A stretch of DNA of 64,000 bases from Propionivibrio hellwigii (GTDB taxonomy: Bacteria > Pseudomonadota > Gammaproteobacteria > Burkholderiales > Rhodocyclaceae), in assembly GCF_041770905.1 (NCBI RefSeq), contig NZ_JBEUWX010000002.1, positions 496,001-560,000 of the forward strand. The letters run 5' to 3'. Positions 52,871 to 61,177 of this stretch are shown here, in pieces. The notes under the pieces were generated by a model. It had not been told where the DNA came from. It worked only from the letters and a program-made list of their open reading frames with translations, and made no database searches. Every line of letters starts with the position of its first letter. The stretch's first letter is position 1. The position numbers were made by a program, and so were the translations under genes.

Positions 52871-54016
52871 ATGCCGACGCCGATTCATGAACGCGCGCTG
52901 ATCGTTGCTCCCGCCTGGATTGGTGATGCGGTCATGGCGCAGCCGCTGTTCATGCGCCTGAAAGAGCGATCCCCGGGTCTCACGCTTGATGCGCTTGCCC
53001 CTGCCTGGGTCGCGCCTGTTCTGCGCCGCATGCCGGAAATCAGCGAAATCATCGACAACCCGTTCGCCCACGGCGAACTCGCCCTCTCCGCCCGCTACCG
53101 GCTGGCGCGCCAACTATCGGCACGCGGCTACCAACGCGCCTATGTGCTGCCCAACTCCCTCAAGTCGGCGCTGATCCCCTGGCTGGCTGACATTCCGCAA
53201 CGTGTCGGCTTTACCGGCGAATCACGCTATGGCCTCATCAACCAACGCCACACGCTCGACCCGGCAGCGCTCCCCAAAATGGTCGAGCGCTTTGCGCAGC
53301 TTGCCGAAGCACCGGGCGCGCCCCTGCACCGTCCCTTGCCGAATCCGCGCCTCGTTTCGGAACATGCGCAGCAAAAAACGACGTTGGCGGCGCTGAATCT
53401 CTCATGCCATCCAAAAAAAATCGCTGTCTTCTGCCCCGGCGCCGAATATGGCCCGGCCAAACGCTGGCCGGCGCGCCATTTTGCGGCGCTGGCGGATGAA
53501 CTGATGGTGCGCGGCTACCAGGTCTGGCTGCTCGGTTCGGCCAAAGATCGCGCAATTGGCGACGAAATCCTTGCCCGCAGCGCATTGGCTGGCCCAGATA
53601 CCGCGAATGCTATCGCTGCCGATAGTCACGAAAATACTGCGCTGCGCAATCTCTGCGGGCAGACTTCGCTGACCGAGGCCATCGATCTGATTGCCTGCGC
53701 CGATTTCGTCGTCTGCAACGACTCTGGACTGATGCACGTCGCGGCCGCCCTGGATCGGCCGCTGATTGCGCTATACGGATCGTCATCTCCCGCTTTCACG
53801 CCGCCGCTCTCGCCGCATGCGCGGGTGCTCAGCCTCAATCTCGCATGCAGCCCCTGTTTTCAGCGCGAATGCCCGCTGGGACATCTGGACTGCCTGAACC
53901 AGCTTGATCCGCAGCGCGTCTTCGCCGCCACACCGGCTGCATCTTCTGCCCCACTATCCCCAAACCAGCAGGTAAATCGCCCGCTTTTTTGTAAAGGAAA
54001 TGACCGTGAACCATAA
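52871..54016 (+). CDS. waaF: Lipopolysaccharide heptosyltransferase II
   Basis: 381 residues. GT9 family: ALIVAPAWIGDAVMAQPLF at the N-terminus, YVLPNSLKSALIPWLADIPQRVGF, then AVFCPGAEYGPAKRWPARHFAALADEL. ADP-heptose-binding NDSGLMHVAAALDRPLIALYGSSSPAFTPPL follows, and ACSPCFQRECPLGHLDCLNQL closes it. Adds the second heptose to the LPS inner core, consistent with kdsA. The last 17 bp overlap the fhs start, so coupling is likely. Confidence 0.93.
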   Translation: MPTPIHERALIVAPAWIGDAVMAQPLFMRLKERSPGLTLDALAPAWVAPVLRRMPEISEIIDNPFAHGELALSARYRLARQLSARGYQRAYVLPNSLKSALIPWLADIPQRVGFTGESRYGLINQRHTLDPAALPKMVERFAQLAEAPGAPLHRPLPNPRLVSEHAQQKTTLAALNLSCHPKKIAVFCPGAEYGPAKRWPARHFAALADELMVRGYQVWLLGSAKDRAIGDEILARSALAGPDTANAIAADSHENTALRNLCGQTSLTEAIDLIACADFVVCNDSGLMHVAAALDRPLIALYGSSSPAFTPPLSPHARVLSLNLACSPCFQRECPLGHLDCLNQLDPQRVFAATPAASSAPLSPNQQVNRPLFCKGNDREP

Positions 54017-55682
54017 GACAGACGCCCAAATCGCCCAGGAATCCATCATGCAGCCGATTGCCAACATTGCCGGCAAGCTGGGACTGAAACACGAGCAGCT
54101 TGAGCCATACGGCCATTACAAAGCCAAAATCAATCCCGCCGATGCCTTCAGGCTGCCCCAAAAGGCAGGACATCTGATTCTGGTCACCGCCATCAACCCG
54201 ACGCCGGCAGGCGAAGGCAAGACCACCGTAACCATCGGTCTGGCCGACGCGCTGAACCACATCGGCAAACAGGCGGTTGTCGCCCTGCGCGAGCCTTCGC
54301 TTGGCCCTGTGTTCGGCATCAAAGGCGGTGCGGCAGGCGGCGGCTATGCGCAGGTTTTGCCGATGGAAGACATCAATCTGCACTTCACCGGCGACTTCCA
54401 CGCCATCGGCGCGGCCAACAATCTCCTGGCAGCGATGCTCGACAACCACATCTATCAAGGCAATGCGCTGGGCATCGACCCCAAGCGCATCTTGTGGCGG
54501 CGCGCAATAGACATGAACGACCGCCAGCTGCGCAATATCGTCAGCGGCATGGGCAAGCCGACCGACGGTGTACTGCGCCCCGACGGTTTCGATATCACCG
54601 TAGCTTCCGAAGTCATGGCGGTGTTCTGTCTGGCGAATGACCTGACCGACCTGAAAACCCGCCTGGGCAATATTCTGATCGCTTACACCAAAGACGGCCG
54701 CCCGATTTACGCCAGGGATCTGAACGCCCACGGGGCGATGGCGGCTTTGCTGAAAGACGCGATCAAACCCAATCTGGTGCAGACCATTGCCGGCACACCC
54801 GCATTCGTGCACGGCGGCCCGTTCGCCAATATTGCGCATGGTTGCAATTCCGTCCTGGCAACCCGCGTAGCGCGGCATTTGGCGGATTACACCGTGACCG
54901 AGGCCGGTTTCGGAGCCGATCTTGGGGCGGAAAAATTTTGCGATATCAAATGCCGTTTGAGCGGAATCAGACCGGATGCCGCCGTGCTCGTCGCCACCGT
55001 GCGCGCCCTGAAATACAACGGCGGCGTCGCGCGGGAAGACCTGGGGCAGGAAAATCTCGACGCACTGCAACGCGGCTTACCCAATCTGCTGCGTCATATC
55101 AGCAACCTGAAAAATGTGTTCGGCTTGCCGGTCGTCGTCGCACTTAACCGTTTTGTGTCCGACACCGAGGCCGAACTTGCCCTGATTCAGGCGGCCTGCG
55201 CTGAGCACGGCGTAGATGTCTCACTGACCGAGGTATGGGGCAAAGGCGGCGCAGGCGGCGCCGATCTGGCACATAAGGTGCTGGCGGCAATAGACAAGCA
55301 ACCGAACAATTTTGCCTATGCCTACGAGGTCAGCAACAGCATCAAAGACAAAATCCGCACCATCGCCCAACGCATCTATGGCGCCGCCGATGTGGATTTC
55401 AGCCGCGAGGCGCTTGCCGAGATTGCCGCGCTGGAAAAATCCGGCCAGGACAAACTGCCGATCTGCATGGCGAAGACCCAATACTCATTCAGCGACGACG
55501 CCAAGCTATTGGGCTGCCCAAGCGGTTTCAACATCACGGTGCGCAACCTGACCCTCTCGGCCGGCGCAGGCTTTATCGTCGCCATCTGCGGCGCAATCAT
55601 GAAAATGCCTAGCCTGCCAAAAGTGCCTTCCGCCGAAAAAATCGACGTGGACGAAAACGGCAACATCGTCGGGCTATTCTGA
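54000..55682 (+). CDS. fhs: Formate-tetrahydrofolate ligase
   Basis: 560 residues. ATG 54000 lies inside waaF with AAAGGA close by; a GTG two codons later is also possible. P-loop-like ATP site TAINPTPAGEGKTTVTIGLAD near 63-83. LREPSLGPVFGIKGGAAGGGYAQVLPMEDINLHFTGD and TPAFVHGGPFANIAHGCNSV are the family signatures, then MAKTQYSFSDDAKLLGCPSGF. ATP-dependent 10-formyl-THF synthesis from formate. Sporadic in proteobacteria. Confidence 0.95.
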   Translation: MTVNHKTDAQIAQESIMQPIANIAGKLGLKHEQLEPYGHYKAKINPADAFRLPQKAGHLILVTAINPTPAGEGKTTVTIGLADALNHIGKQAVVALREPSLGPVFGIKGGAAGGGYAQVLPMEDINLHFTGDFHAIGAANNLLAAMLDNHIYQGNALGIDPKRILWRRAIDMNDRQLRNIVSGMGKPTDGVLRPDGFDITVASEVMAVFCLANDLTDLKTRLGNILIAYTKDGRPIYARDLNAHGAMAALLKDAIKPNLVQTIAGTPAFVHGGPFANIAHGCNSVLATRVARHLADYTVTEAGFGADLGAEKFCDIKCRLSGIRPDAAVLVATVRALKYNGGVAREDLGQENLDALQRGLPNLLRHISNLKNVFGLPVVVALNRFVSDTEAELALIQAACAEHGVDVSLTEVWGKGGAGGADLAHKVLAAIDKQPNNFAYAYEVSNSIKDKIRTIAQRIYGAADVDFSREALAEIAALEKSGQDKLPICMAKTQYSFSDDAKLLGCPSGFNITVRNLTLSAGAGFIVAICGAIMKMPSLPKVPSAEKIDVDENGNIVGLF

Positions 55683-55774
55683 CGTTTCGGTTTGCTTGTT
55701 AATAATCAGGCGGGCTGTCTGGACATCCCCAAACGATGTGGGGAGCGACGACCCGCCGATGTGTATCAATATAA

Positions 55775-56620
55775 ATGCTCAACCGACTTGATAACTGGCT
55801 CACCCATCATTCCGATCATCCCGATCTGCGCGGCGGCAGGCGTTTTCTCACCGAATTCTGGTTTTTCGGCCTGAAAGAGGCTCGCGCCTGCCTGTTTGCA
55901 GGGCTGTTTTTTATCGCCATGTTCGTCGTACCGCGCGAAGGCTGGGCAGGCATGGCGCGCTATGATTTGTTATTAATATTTGCGCTGGTTGTGCAGGCCG
56001 CGATGCTGGCGTATGGATTTGAAACATGGGACGAAGTGAAATCGATCACGCTATTTCATGTGATCGGCTTCGCGCTTGAGGTATTCAAAACTTCCGGCAG
56101 CATCCAGTCGTGGGCGTACCCGGGCGCAGGCTATACCAAACTCTTCGGCGTGCCGCTCTTTACCGGCTTCATGTACGCCGCCGTCGGCAGCTACATCATC
56201 CAGGCCTGGCGGCTGTTCAACATCAAAATCCAGAGCCATCCGCCTTACTGGCTCGCCACCCTTGCCGCGCTTTTGGTATATGCTAACTTCTTTACCCACC
56301 ACTATATCGGCGACTACCGTGGGTATATCGGCGCCTTCATCCTCGGTCTCTATGCCCGTACCACCGTGTACTTCACCCCTTACGACCGTGTCCGCAAAAT
56401 GCCGTTGCTGCTGGCTTTCGTGCTCATCGGTTTTTTCATTTGGCTGGCTGAAAACATCGGCACCTTCGCGGGTGTGTGGCAATACCCCAACCAGCTCGGC
56501 GCCTGGTCAGCGGTTCACATCAGCAAATGGAGCGCATGGTCGCTGCTGGTCATTATGACTTTTGTCATCGTCGCCAACTTGAAACATATCAAGCACACCA
56601 TCGCCATATCACGCGATTAG
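55775..56620 (+). CDS. DUF817-family membrane protein
   Basis: 281 residues with about eight hydrophobic segments. Conserved-looking stretches are FLTEFWFFGLKEARACLFAGLFF, HVIGFALEVFKTSGSIQSWAYPGAGYTKLFGVPLFTGFMYAAVGSYI and FWLAENIGTFAGVWQYPNQL, which match DUF817 as I recall it. These proteins have no known activity. It lies 92 bp after fhs on the same strand and 51 bp before the DUF4184-like gene. Confidence 0.85.
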   Translation: MLNRLDNWLTHHSDHPDLRGGRRFLTEFWFFGLKEARACLFAGLFFIAMFVVPREGWAGMARYDLLLIFALVVQAAMLAYGFETWDEVKSITLFHVIGFALEVFKTSGSIQSWAYPGAGYTKLFGVPLFTGFMYAAVGSYIIQAWRLFNIKIQSHPPYWLATLAALLVYANFFTHHYIGDYRGYIGAFILGLYARTTVYFTPYDRVRKMPLLLAFVLIGFFIWLAENIGTFAGVWQYPNQLGAWSAVHISKWSAWSLLVIMTFVIVANLKHIKHTIAISRD

Positions 56621-56671
56621 GGCGGACAGACAGATTCGCCCATCGTTCCCGATCGACGCCATGCCCACGCC

Positions 56672-57412
56672 ATGCCTTTTACCCTCGCCCATCCCGCATT
56701 CATTCTGCCGCTGGCACGCTGCCGCTTTCTGCATTTTCCCGCACTGGTTTTGGGCGCAATGTCGCCCGATTTCGCCTATTTCCTTTACGGCAAACCAGTG
56801 AACTGCGGGCACGGCTGGGAAGATATTTTTTGGCTCGACGTTCCGCTGACAGCGCTGTTTTGGCTGTTTTATCGCCGCCTGCTGGCGGAAGTTCTGCACG
56901 AAAACCTGCCTGACTGCCTGAATGCCGCCTATCCCCCAACGCCGCGTTTCAAACGGTCTTGGCAGCATGTGCTTTGCTTTACCCTGTCTGCCGCGCTCGG
57001 GGCGTTTTCGCATATCGTGCTGGATGCATTTACGCATGGGAACGGCGGCTTCGTACTGCATTTCGAGGTGCTACGCCAGCCTGTCGGCGGATTGGCGCTG
57101 TTCAAATGGCTGCAATACGGCGGCGGTATCGGCGGGCTGGCGGTGCTGCTTTGGTATCAGCGCCGGATGGCGCGACGCTTCCCCGCTGTTTCCCACAAAA
57201 ACGGACAGCAGAAATGGCAATTCTGGCTACGGATCGGCGCCAGTGTCTGCGCATTATTACTGGCGTGGCAGCTGATCGTGCCGATCGCCGCGAAGGCGGC
57301 GGCAATATGGGTCATCCGCCTGGTCGATGCATGCATTCTGGCGCTGGCGTTTGCCGGCTTATGGAAAAACTCGCTGAAAATCTTGTGCAAGCCCGACCGA
57401 CAGACTGATTAA
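56672..57412 (+). CDS. DUF4184-family membrane protein
   Basis: 246 residues. Starts MPFTLAHPAFILPL, with MSPDFAYFL near 30, GAFSHIVLDAFTH near 110 and about six hydrophobic segments. The H-P, D and SH-x3-D-x3-H pattern resembles the metal-binding residues of the YdjM/DUF4184 group of putative membrane-bound hydrolases. Activity unproven. It is followed 2 bp later by the YnfA gene. Confidence 0.8.
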   Translation: MPFTLAHPAFILPLARCRFLHFPALVLGAMSPDFAYFLYGKPVNCGHGWEDIFWLDVPLTALFWLFYRRLLAEVLHENLPDCLNAAYPPTPRFKRSWQHVLCFTLSAALGAFSHIVLDAFTHGNGGFVLHFEVLRQPVGGLALFKWLQYGGGIGGLAVLLWYQRRMARRFPAVSHKNGQQKWQFWLRIGASVCALLLAWQLIVPIAAKAAAIWVIRLVDACILALAFAGLWKNSLKILCKPDRQTD

Positions 57413-57414
57413 TC

Positions 57415-57738
57415 ATGCTCAGAACCTTGTTGCTTTTTATCCTGACCGCGCTGGCCGAAATCACCGGCTGCTGGCTCCCCTATCTTTGGCTGCGCCAGGC
57501 CGGATCGGCCTGGCTGCTTGTTCCGGCCGCGTTTTCGCTGGCACTGTTTGCCTGGCTGCTGACGCTGCATCCCGCCGCCAGCGGCCGTATTTATGCGGCT
57601 TACGGCGGCGTGTATATCAGCGTCGCACTGCTCTGGCTCTGGTTGGCGGATGGCGTTCGACCGCAATGGACGGACTGGATCGGCATTGCCCTGTGCCTGA
57701 GCGGGATGACGATCATTATGTGGGGCGCAAGATCATAG
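57415..57738 (+). CDS. YnfA/UPF0060 family small membrane protein
   Basis: 107 residues with four membrane helices. The motif set is diagnostic: LTALAEITGCWLPYLWLR near 11-28, FAWLLTLHPAASGRIYAAYGGVYISVALLWLWLADGVRP near 42-80 and DWIGIALCLSGMTIIMWGAR at the end. A relative of small multidrug resistance efflux proteins. Natural substrate unknown. Confidence 0.92.
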   Translation: MLRTLLLFILTALAEITGCWLPYLWLRQAGSAWLLVPAAFSLALFAWLLTLHPAASGRIYAAYGGVYISVALLWLWLADGVRPQWTDWIGIALCLSGMTIIMWGARS

Positions 57739-57828
57739 CTTTTTAAGCATTTTTCAGGGAATTACCCTGCAAACGATTGCGGAGTACAATGTCTGCCCGC
57801 ATTTTTCGTTGTTACACCCAGGAAGATC

Positions 57829-59082
57829 ATGACCCGTACTGTCATACCGCCAGGCAATGTTGCGCCGCCCGTTTCTCGCACCCGGCTGCTCGCACTTTCG
57901 GGAGTGGGCTGGATGTTCGATGCGATGGACGTGGGCTTGCTCTCGTTCATTCTGGCCGCACTCAAAGCCGACTGGGGATTGTCGCCCGCGCAGATGGGCT
58001 GGCTGGGCGCTGTCAATTCAGTCGGCATGGCGGCAGGCGCCCTCCTGTTCGGAATGATGGCCGACCGCATTGGACGCAAACAGGTTTTTATCATCACCCT
58101 GCTGTTATTCGCTACGGCCAGCGGACTATCGGCGCTGGCCGGGACGCTGGCGATCCTGCTGGCACTCCGCTTTTTTATCGGAATGGGGCTCGGCGGTGAA
58201 CTGCCGGTAGCCGCCACTTATGTTTCCGAGCGCGTGCCGGCGCATGAACGCGGGCGGATCGTCGTGCTTCTGGAGAGTTTCTGGGCCGTTGGCTGGCTGC
58301 TGGCAGCACTGATCGCTTATTTCGTCATGCCGCGCTTTGCGCCCGATATGGGTTGGCGCATCGCCCTGCTACTGGGCGCGCTGCCGGCGATCTACGCGCT
58401 TTATCTGCGCTGCGGGCTACCCGACGACACGCCCGCTGCGGCAAGACAAGATGCGGACGCCGCTGCCCCCGCGACGTTGTCGTGGACAGCGCGGCTGGCA
58501 CGCCTGTGGTCCGCGCCATACCGCCGCCCCACGCTGATGCTGTGGGTCTTGTGGTTCACCGTGGTGTTTTCCTATTACGGCATGTTTCTATGGCTGCCCA
58601 GCGTGATGATCGCCAAAGGGTTTGCCCTGATCCGAAGCTTCGAATACGTGCTTTTGATGACGCTGGCGCAATTGCCGGGTTATTTCACCGCCGCCTGGCT
58701 AATCGAGCGCATCGGGCGCAAGGCCGTACTGATCCTGTACCTGCTGGGAACGGCCGCCAGTGCCTGGGCCTTCGGCAATGCCAGCAACGAGACGGCATTG
58801 TTGCTGTCGGGCGCGCTGTTATCGTTTTTCAACCTGGGAGCATGGGGCGCGTTATACGCTTATTCGCCCGAAAACTACCCGGCTCCCATCCGCGCCAGCG
58901 GTGTCGGCACAGCTGCCGCCATAGGTCGTGTGGGTGGTATTTTGGGGCCGTTGGCTATCCCGTTTCTTGGCGCGCATGGCTGGGGCACAGGCGGTATCTT
59001 TGCGCTGTTTGCCGCCGCCATTGCCCTGGGGGCGCTGGCTGTGGCACTGCTGGGGCGCGAAACGCGCGGGCTGGCCGCATAA
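57829..59082 (+). CDS. MFS transporter, sugar/aromatic-acid:H+ symporter type
   Basis: 417 residues, 12 helices. The Asp in GWMFDAMDVGLLSFILAAL near 29-47 and the loop motif GMMADRIGRKQVFI near 77-90 are typical of the SP/AAHS/NiaP group. LRFFIGMGLGGELPVAATYVSERVPAHERGR near 110-140 follows, and a second motif LIERIGRKAVL is in the C-half. Substrate not predictable; niacin, organic acids or sugars are possible. Ribosome site CCAGGAAGATC. The repeat-rich gap starts after its stop. Confidence 0.88.
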   Translation: MTRTVIPPGNVAPPVSRTRLLALSGVGWMFDAMDVGLLSFILAALKADWGLSPAQMGWLGAVNSVGMAAGALLFGMMADRIGRKQVFIITLLLFATASGLSALAGTLAILLALRFFIGMGLGGELPVAATYVSERVPAHERGRIVVLLESFWAVGWLLAALIAYFVMPRFAPDMGWRIALLLGALPAIYALYLRCGLPDDTPAAARQDADAAAPATLSWTARLARLWSAPYRRPTLMLWVLWFTVVFSYYGMFLWLPSVMIAKGFALIRSFEYVLLMTLAQLPGYFTAAWLIERIGRKAVLILYLLGTAASAWAFGNASNETALLLSGALLSFFNLGAWGALYAYSPENYPAPIRASGVGTAAAIGRVGGILGPLAIPFLGAHGWGTGGIFALFAAAIALGALAVALLGRETRGLAA

Positions 59083-59090
59083 AAGAAAAA

Positions 59091-59214
59091 GCAGGCGCCG
59101 CTGAAACCCGCGTGGATAAAGGACTTCCAGACAGGTGCCCGGAGATGCCCTAAAGACAAGGGTTTCAGAGCACCCACCTCGGAGAAGCCCTAAATACGCC
59201 GGCTTCAGGGCAGT
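59091..59214. repeat. Hairpin-repeat array E, part 1 (3 units)
   Basis: Units start about 59097 (CCGCTGAAACCCGCGTGG), 59136 (GCCCGGAGATGCCCTAAAG) and 59176 (CCTCGGAGAAGCCCTAAAT). The first begins 15 bp after the MFS stop. Same unit and period as the other arrays. Confidence 0.8.
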
Positions 59215-59328
59215 GGGTTTGGAAGGCCGGCCATCCACCAAACCGAAAGTCGAAAGCCAAAAGCGGCAATCCCCCAGCGCACCCACATCTCCACATTCAT
59301 GCCGCCGTGCCAACCAGACCGCCGCCGG

Positions 59329-59592
59329 AGTCCGCGTCAACAGGGCATTTCCAAAGGGATGCCTGGGAACGCCCTATCCACGCGGGGTTCGGAGCACCCC
59401 AAAAGCCTTTTGCCCTTTGGGAAAGGGTAAAAAAGACAAAAAGAGCGCAGGCGCATTTCCAAAAAGAGGTGGCCTGAAGCCCGCGTATTTAGGGCATCTC
59501 CGGGCACCCTGCCCGCAAACACCCTATTTATAAGGGCTTCAGAGGTACCTATCCTAAAACCCTTTATTTATACGGGGTTGCGGGCATATCCC
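59329..59592. repeat. Hairpin-repeat array E, part 2, including copy 1 of a 220-bp block
   Basis: Two units at 59331-59400 (GTCCGCGTCAACAGGGC, then GCCTGGGAACGCCCTATCC) are followed by a non-repeat segment with hairpin CCCTTT-GGG-AAAGGG. Three or four more units follow from 59471 (CCTGAAGCCCGCGTATTT, GCCCGCAAACACCCTATT, TCCTAAAACCCTTTATTT). The stretch 59331-59549 recurs at 59913-60129. Confidence 0.75.
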
Positions 59593-59623
59593 CTTGCGCA
59601 TTCAATCACTACGAAGCACCCAG

Positions 59624-59746
59624 AAACCCCTTAGGCGCAGCCGCAGGCGCGGGGCAGCTTGGCGGGAACAAGGGCTTGATTGTCTGAGCGCAGCGAGTTA
59701 ATCAAGCCCGCCGACAAGCAACCCGCGGCAAGGGGTTTTCTGCGCC
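59624..59746. repeat. Nested palindromic segment
   Basis: Outer arms AAACCCCTT (59624-59632) and AAGGGGTTT (59730-59738). Inner arms GGGCTTGATT (59672-59681) and AATCAAGCCC (59700-59709) enclose GTCTGAGCGCAGCGAGTT. GGCGCAG (59634-59640) is also complementary to CTGCGCC (59740-59746), giving an alternative fold. It could form a cruciform or a structured RNA. No ORF. Confidence 0.6.
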
Positions 59747-59764
59747 TCGGGGTCGCGTTTCTTT

Positions 59765-59798
59765 GCTGACTTTCTTTGGCGAGGCAAAGAAAGTCAGC
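59765..59798. repeat. Perfect 14-bp stem hairpin
   Basis: GCTGACTTTCTTTG (59765-59778) and CAAAGAAAGTCAGC (59785-59798) are exact complements around GCGAGG. Similar TTCTTTG/CAAAGAA hairpins are, from memory, scattered in several beta- and gammaproteobacterial genomes. No T-run follows. Confidence 0.75.
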
Positions 59799-59888
59799 GG
59801 GGCGCGCTGCCGCTCAGCGCAACGGCATCAAGAGGAGTTCCGTGGGTGGAAGGTCAGCGCACAGGCCTTGGCAATTCCTATAGTTAAA

Positions 59889-60180
59889 GTGTCTCAGGGT
59901 ACCTGCCCGCTAGTCCGCGTATTTAGGGCGTTTCAGAATGGATGCCTGGGAATGCCCTATCCACGCGGGGTTCGGAGCCCTCGAAAATCCCCCCGCCCTT
60001 TGGAAAAGGGTAAAAAAGACAAAAAGAGCGCAGGCGCATCTCCAAAAAGAGGTGGCCTGAAGCCCGCGTATTTAGGGCATCTCTGGGCACCCTACCCTGA
60101 AACCCTTTATTTATAAGGGTTCCAGAGGTGCCTGCCCGCAAACGCCCTATCTACGCGGGGTTCAGGGCACCCATATTTGA
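59889..60180. repeat. Hairpin-repeat array F, including copy 2 of the 220-bp block
   Basis: Units at about 59902-59985 (CCCGCTAGTCCGCGTATTT, GCCTGGGAATGCCCTATCC), then the CCCTTT-GG-AAAAGGG segment and the AAAAAAGACAAAAAGAGCGC stretch also seen at 59431. Further units from 60056 follow (CCTGAAGCCCGCGTATTT, CCCTGAAACCCTTTATTT, GCCCGCAAACGCCCTATC). It abuts two Correia-like elements. Confidence 0.78.
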
Positions 60181-60192
60181 GACGCCCCAAAT

Positions 60193-60295
60193 ATAGCGGC
60201 TCGACTTTGCCAAAAGACAAGGCGGCGAGCCGCAGACAGTACGAGTAGTACGGCAAGGCGAGCCAACGCGGTATTTTGGTAAAGGAAGCCGCTAT
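60193..60295. mobile_element. Correia-like miniature element, copy 3 (103 bp, best preserved)
   Basis: The left end ATAGCGGCTCGACTTTGCC and the right end (complement of ATAGCGGCTTCCTTTACC) form near-perfect inverted repeats of about 22 bp. The core holds GACAAGGCGGCGAGCCGCAG, GACAGTACGAGTAGTACGGC, then AAGGCGAGCCAACGC. The core is almost base for base the short Correia element core as I remember it, while the terminal repeats differ from the Neisseria TATAGTGGATT ends. No ORF. Confidence 0.78.
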
Positions 60296-60402
60296 GGCTT
60301 GACTTTGCCAAAGACAAGTCGGTAAGCCGCTGACAGACCATTCAATACGGCAAGGCCAGGTCAACACAGCAACGCCGTATTTTGGCGAAGGAAGCCGCTA
60401 TT
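60292..60402. mobile_element. Correia-like miniature element, copy 4
   Basis: Directly follows copy 3, sharing the GCTA junction. Left end GCTATGGCTTGACTTTGCC, core AAAGACAAGTCGGTAAGCCG then AATACGGCAAGGCCAGGTCA and ACACAGCAACGCCGTATTTT, right end GGCGAAGGAAGCCGCTAT. The core is more like copy 1 (both have the CAGCACAGCAACGCC-type segment) than copy 3. Confidence 0.7.
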
Positions 60403-60468
60403 TCAGAGGAGGTCTGGAAGCGCCCTATCCAATAAGGGCTTCGGCGGCGCTTTGTTCGGGGCGCGGTG
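60403..60468. repeat. Single hairpin-repeat unit next to lexA
   Basis: GGTCTGGAAGCGCCCTATCC then AATAAGGGCTTCGGCGGCGC, one more unit of the family between copy 4 and the lexA stop. Confidence 0.6.
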
Positions 60469-61074
60469 TTAAAACGCGTCACCGGTGCGGATGAGGCCAA
60501 CGGCAATGCCCTCGATCGCCAGCGCCTGTACGCGCGTATCGACGATGATGGGCGAAAAGTCCGGATTTTCGGCAATCAGTTCGACGGTTTCGCCCTTGCG
60601 GCGGTAGCGCTTGACCGTCACGTCATCATCCAGGCGCGCGATGACAATTTGGCCGTTATGCGCCTCGGCACAGCGGTGTACCGCCAGCAGGTCGCCATCA
60701 AGGATGCCAGCATTGAGCATCGACAGGCCGCGTACGCGCAGCAGAAAATCCGCGCGCGGACTAAACAGCGAAGCATCGAGCGGATAGCGCGCCTGGACAT
60801 TTTCCACGGCCAGAATCGGGCTGCCGGCGGCAACACTGCCGATCAGCGGCAAGCCAAGCTGTTCAACCAGACGGATGCCGCGCGCCGATCCCGGTTCGAG
60901 CACAATCAGCCCTTTTTTAGCCAGCGCGCGCAAGTGGTCTTCCGCAGCATTGGGCGAAGCAAAGCCAAAAGCGCGGGCGATTTCGGCGCGCGTCGGCGGC
61001 GCCCCCAACACTTCCCGTGAGTTCCGGATGAAGTCGAGGATTTCCTGCTGGCGCGGTGTGAGTTTGGCTGTCAT
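60469..61074 (-). CDS. lexA: SOS repressor LexA
   Basis: 201 residues. Winged helix: LTPRQQEILDFIRNSREVLGAPPTRAEIARAFGFASPNAAEDHLRALAKKGLI. Self-cleavage site Ala83-Gly84 in GSVAAGSP, catalytic Ser118 in RGLSML and Lys155 in DDDVTVKR, all in place, so it should be functional. It has its own SOS box upstream. The convergent MFS gene and the largest repeat cluster of the window lie beyond its stop. Confidence 0.95.
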   Translation of the reverse strand: MTAKLTPRQQEILDFIRNSREVLGAPPTRAEIARAFGFASPNAAEDHLRALAKKGLIVLEPGSARGIRLVEQLGLPLIGSVAAGSPILAVENVQARYPLDASLFSPRADFLLRVRGLSMLNAGILDGDLLAVHRCAEAHNGQIVIARLDDDVTVKRYRRKGETVELIAENPDFSPIIVDTRVQALAIEGIAVGLIRTGDAF

Positions 61075-61097
61075 GATACTTCCGACGCATTAAATAT

Positions 61098-61113
61098 CTG
61101 TATTTATATACAG
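61098..61113 (-). promoter_or_regulatory. LexA operator (SOS box)
   Basis: CTGTATTTATATACAG, a perfect CTGT-N8-ACAG match, 24-39 bp upstream of the lexA start. Indicates autoregulation. It also shows the recognition sequence is of the gamma/betaproteobacterial type. Confidence 0.92.
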
Positions 61114-61177
61114 TTATTATTTAGAAAGCAAGCCGATACGGAAAATTTGCGCCAATGACGCCGCTTTTCCAGATAGC

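Noticed and set aside
53835..55070. 411-codon open frame on the minus strand
   Set aside because: It lies antisense to fhs and the end of waaF, both of which have clear family motifs. Long antisense frames are common at this GC content.
59091..60468. CRISPR array
   Set aside because: The repeats are contiguous and degenerate with no regular unique spacers, and there are no cas genes in the window.
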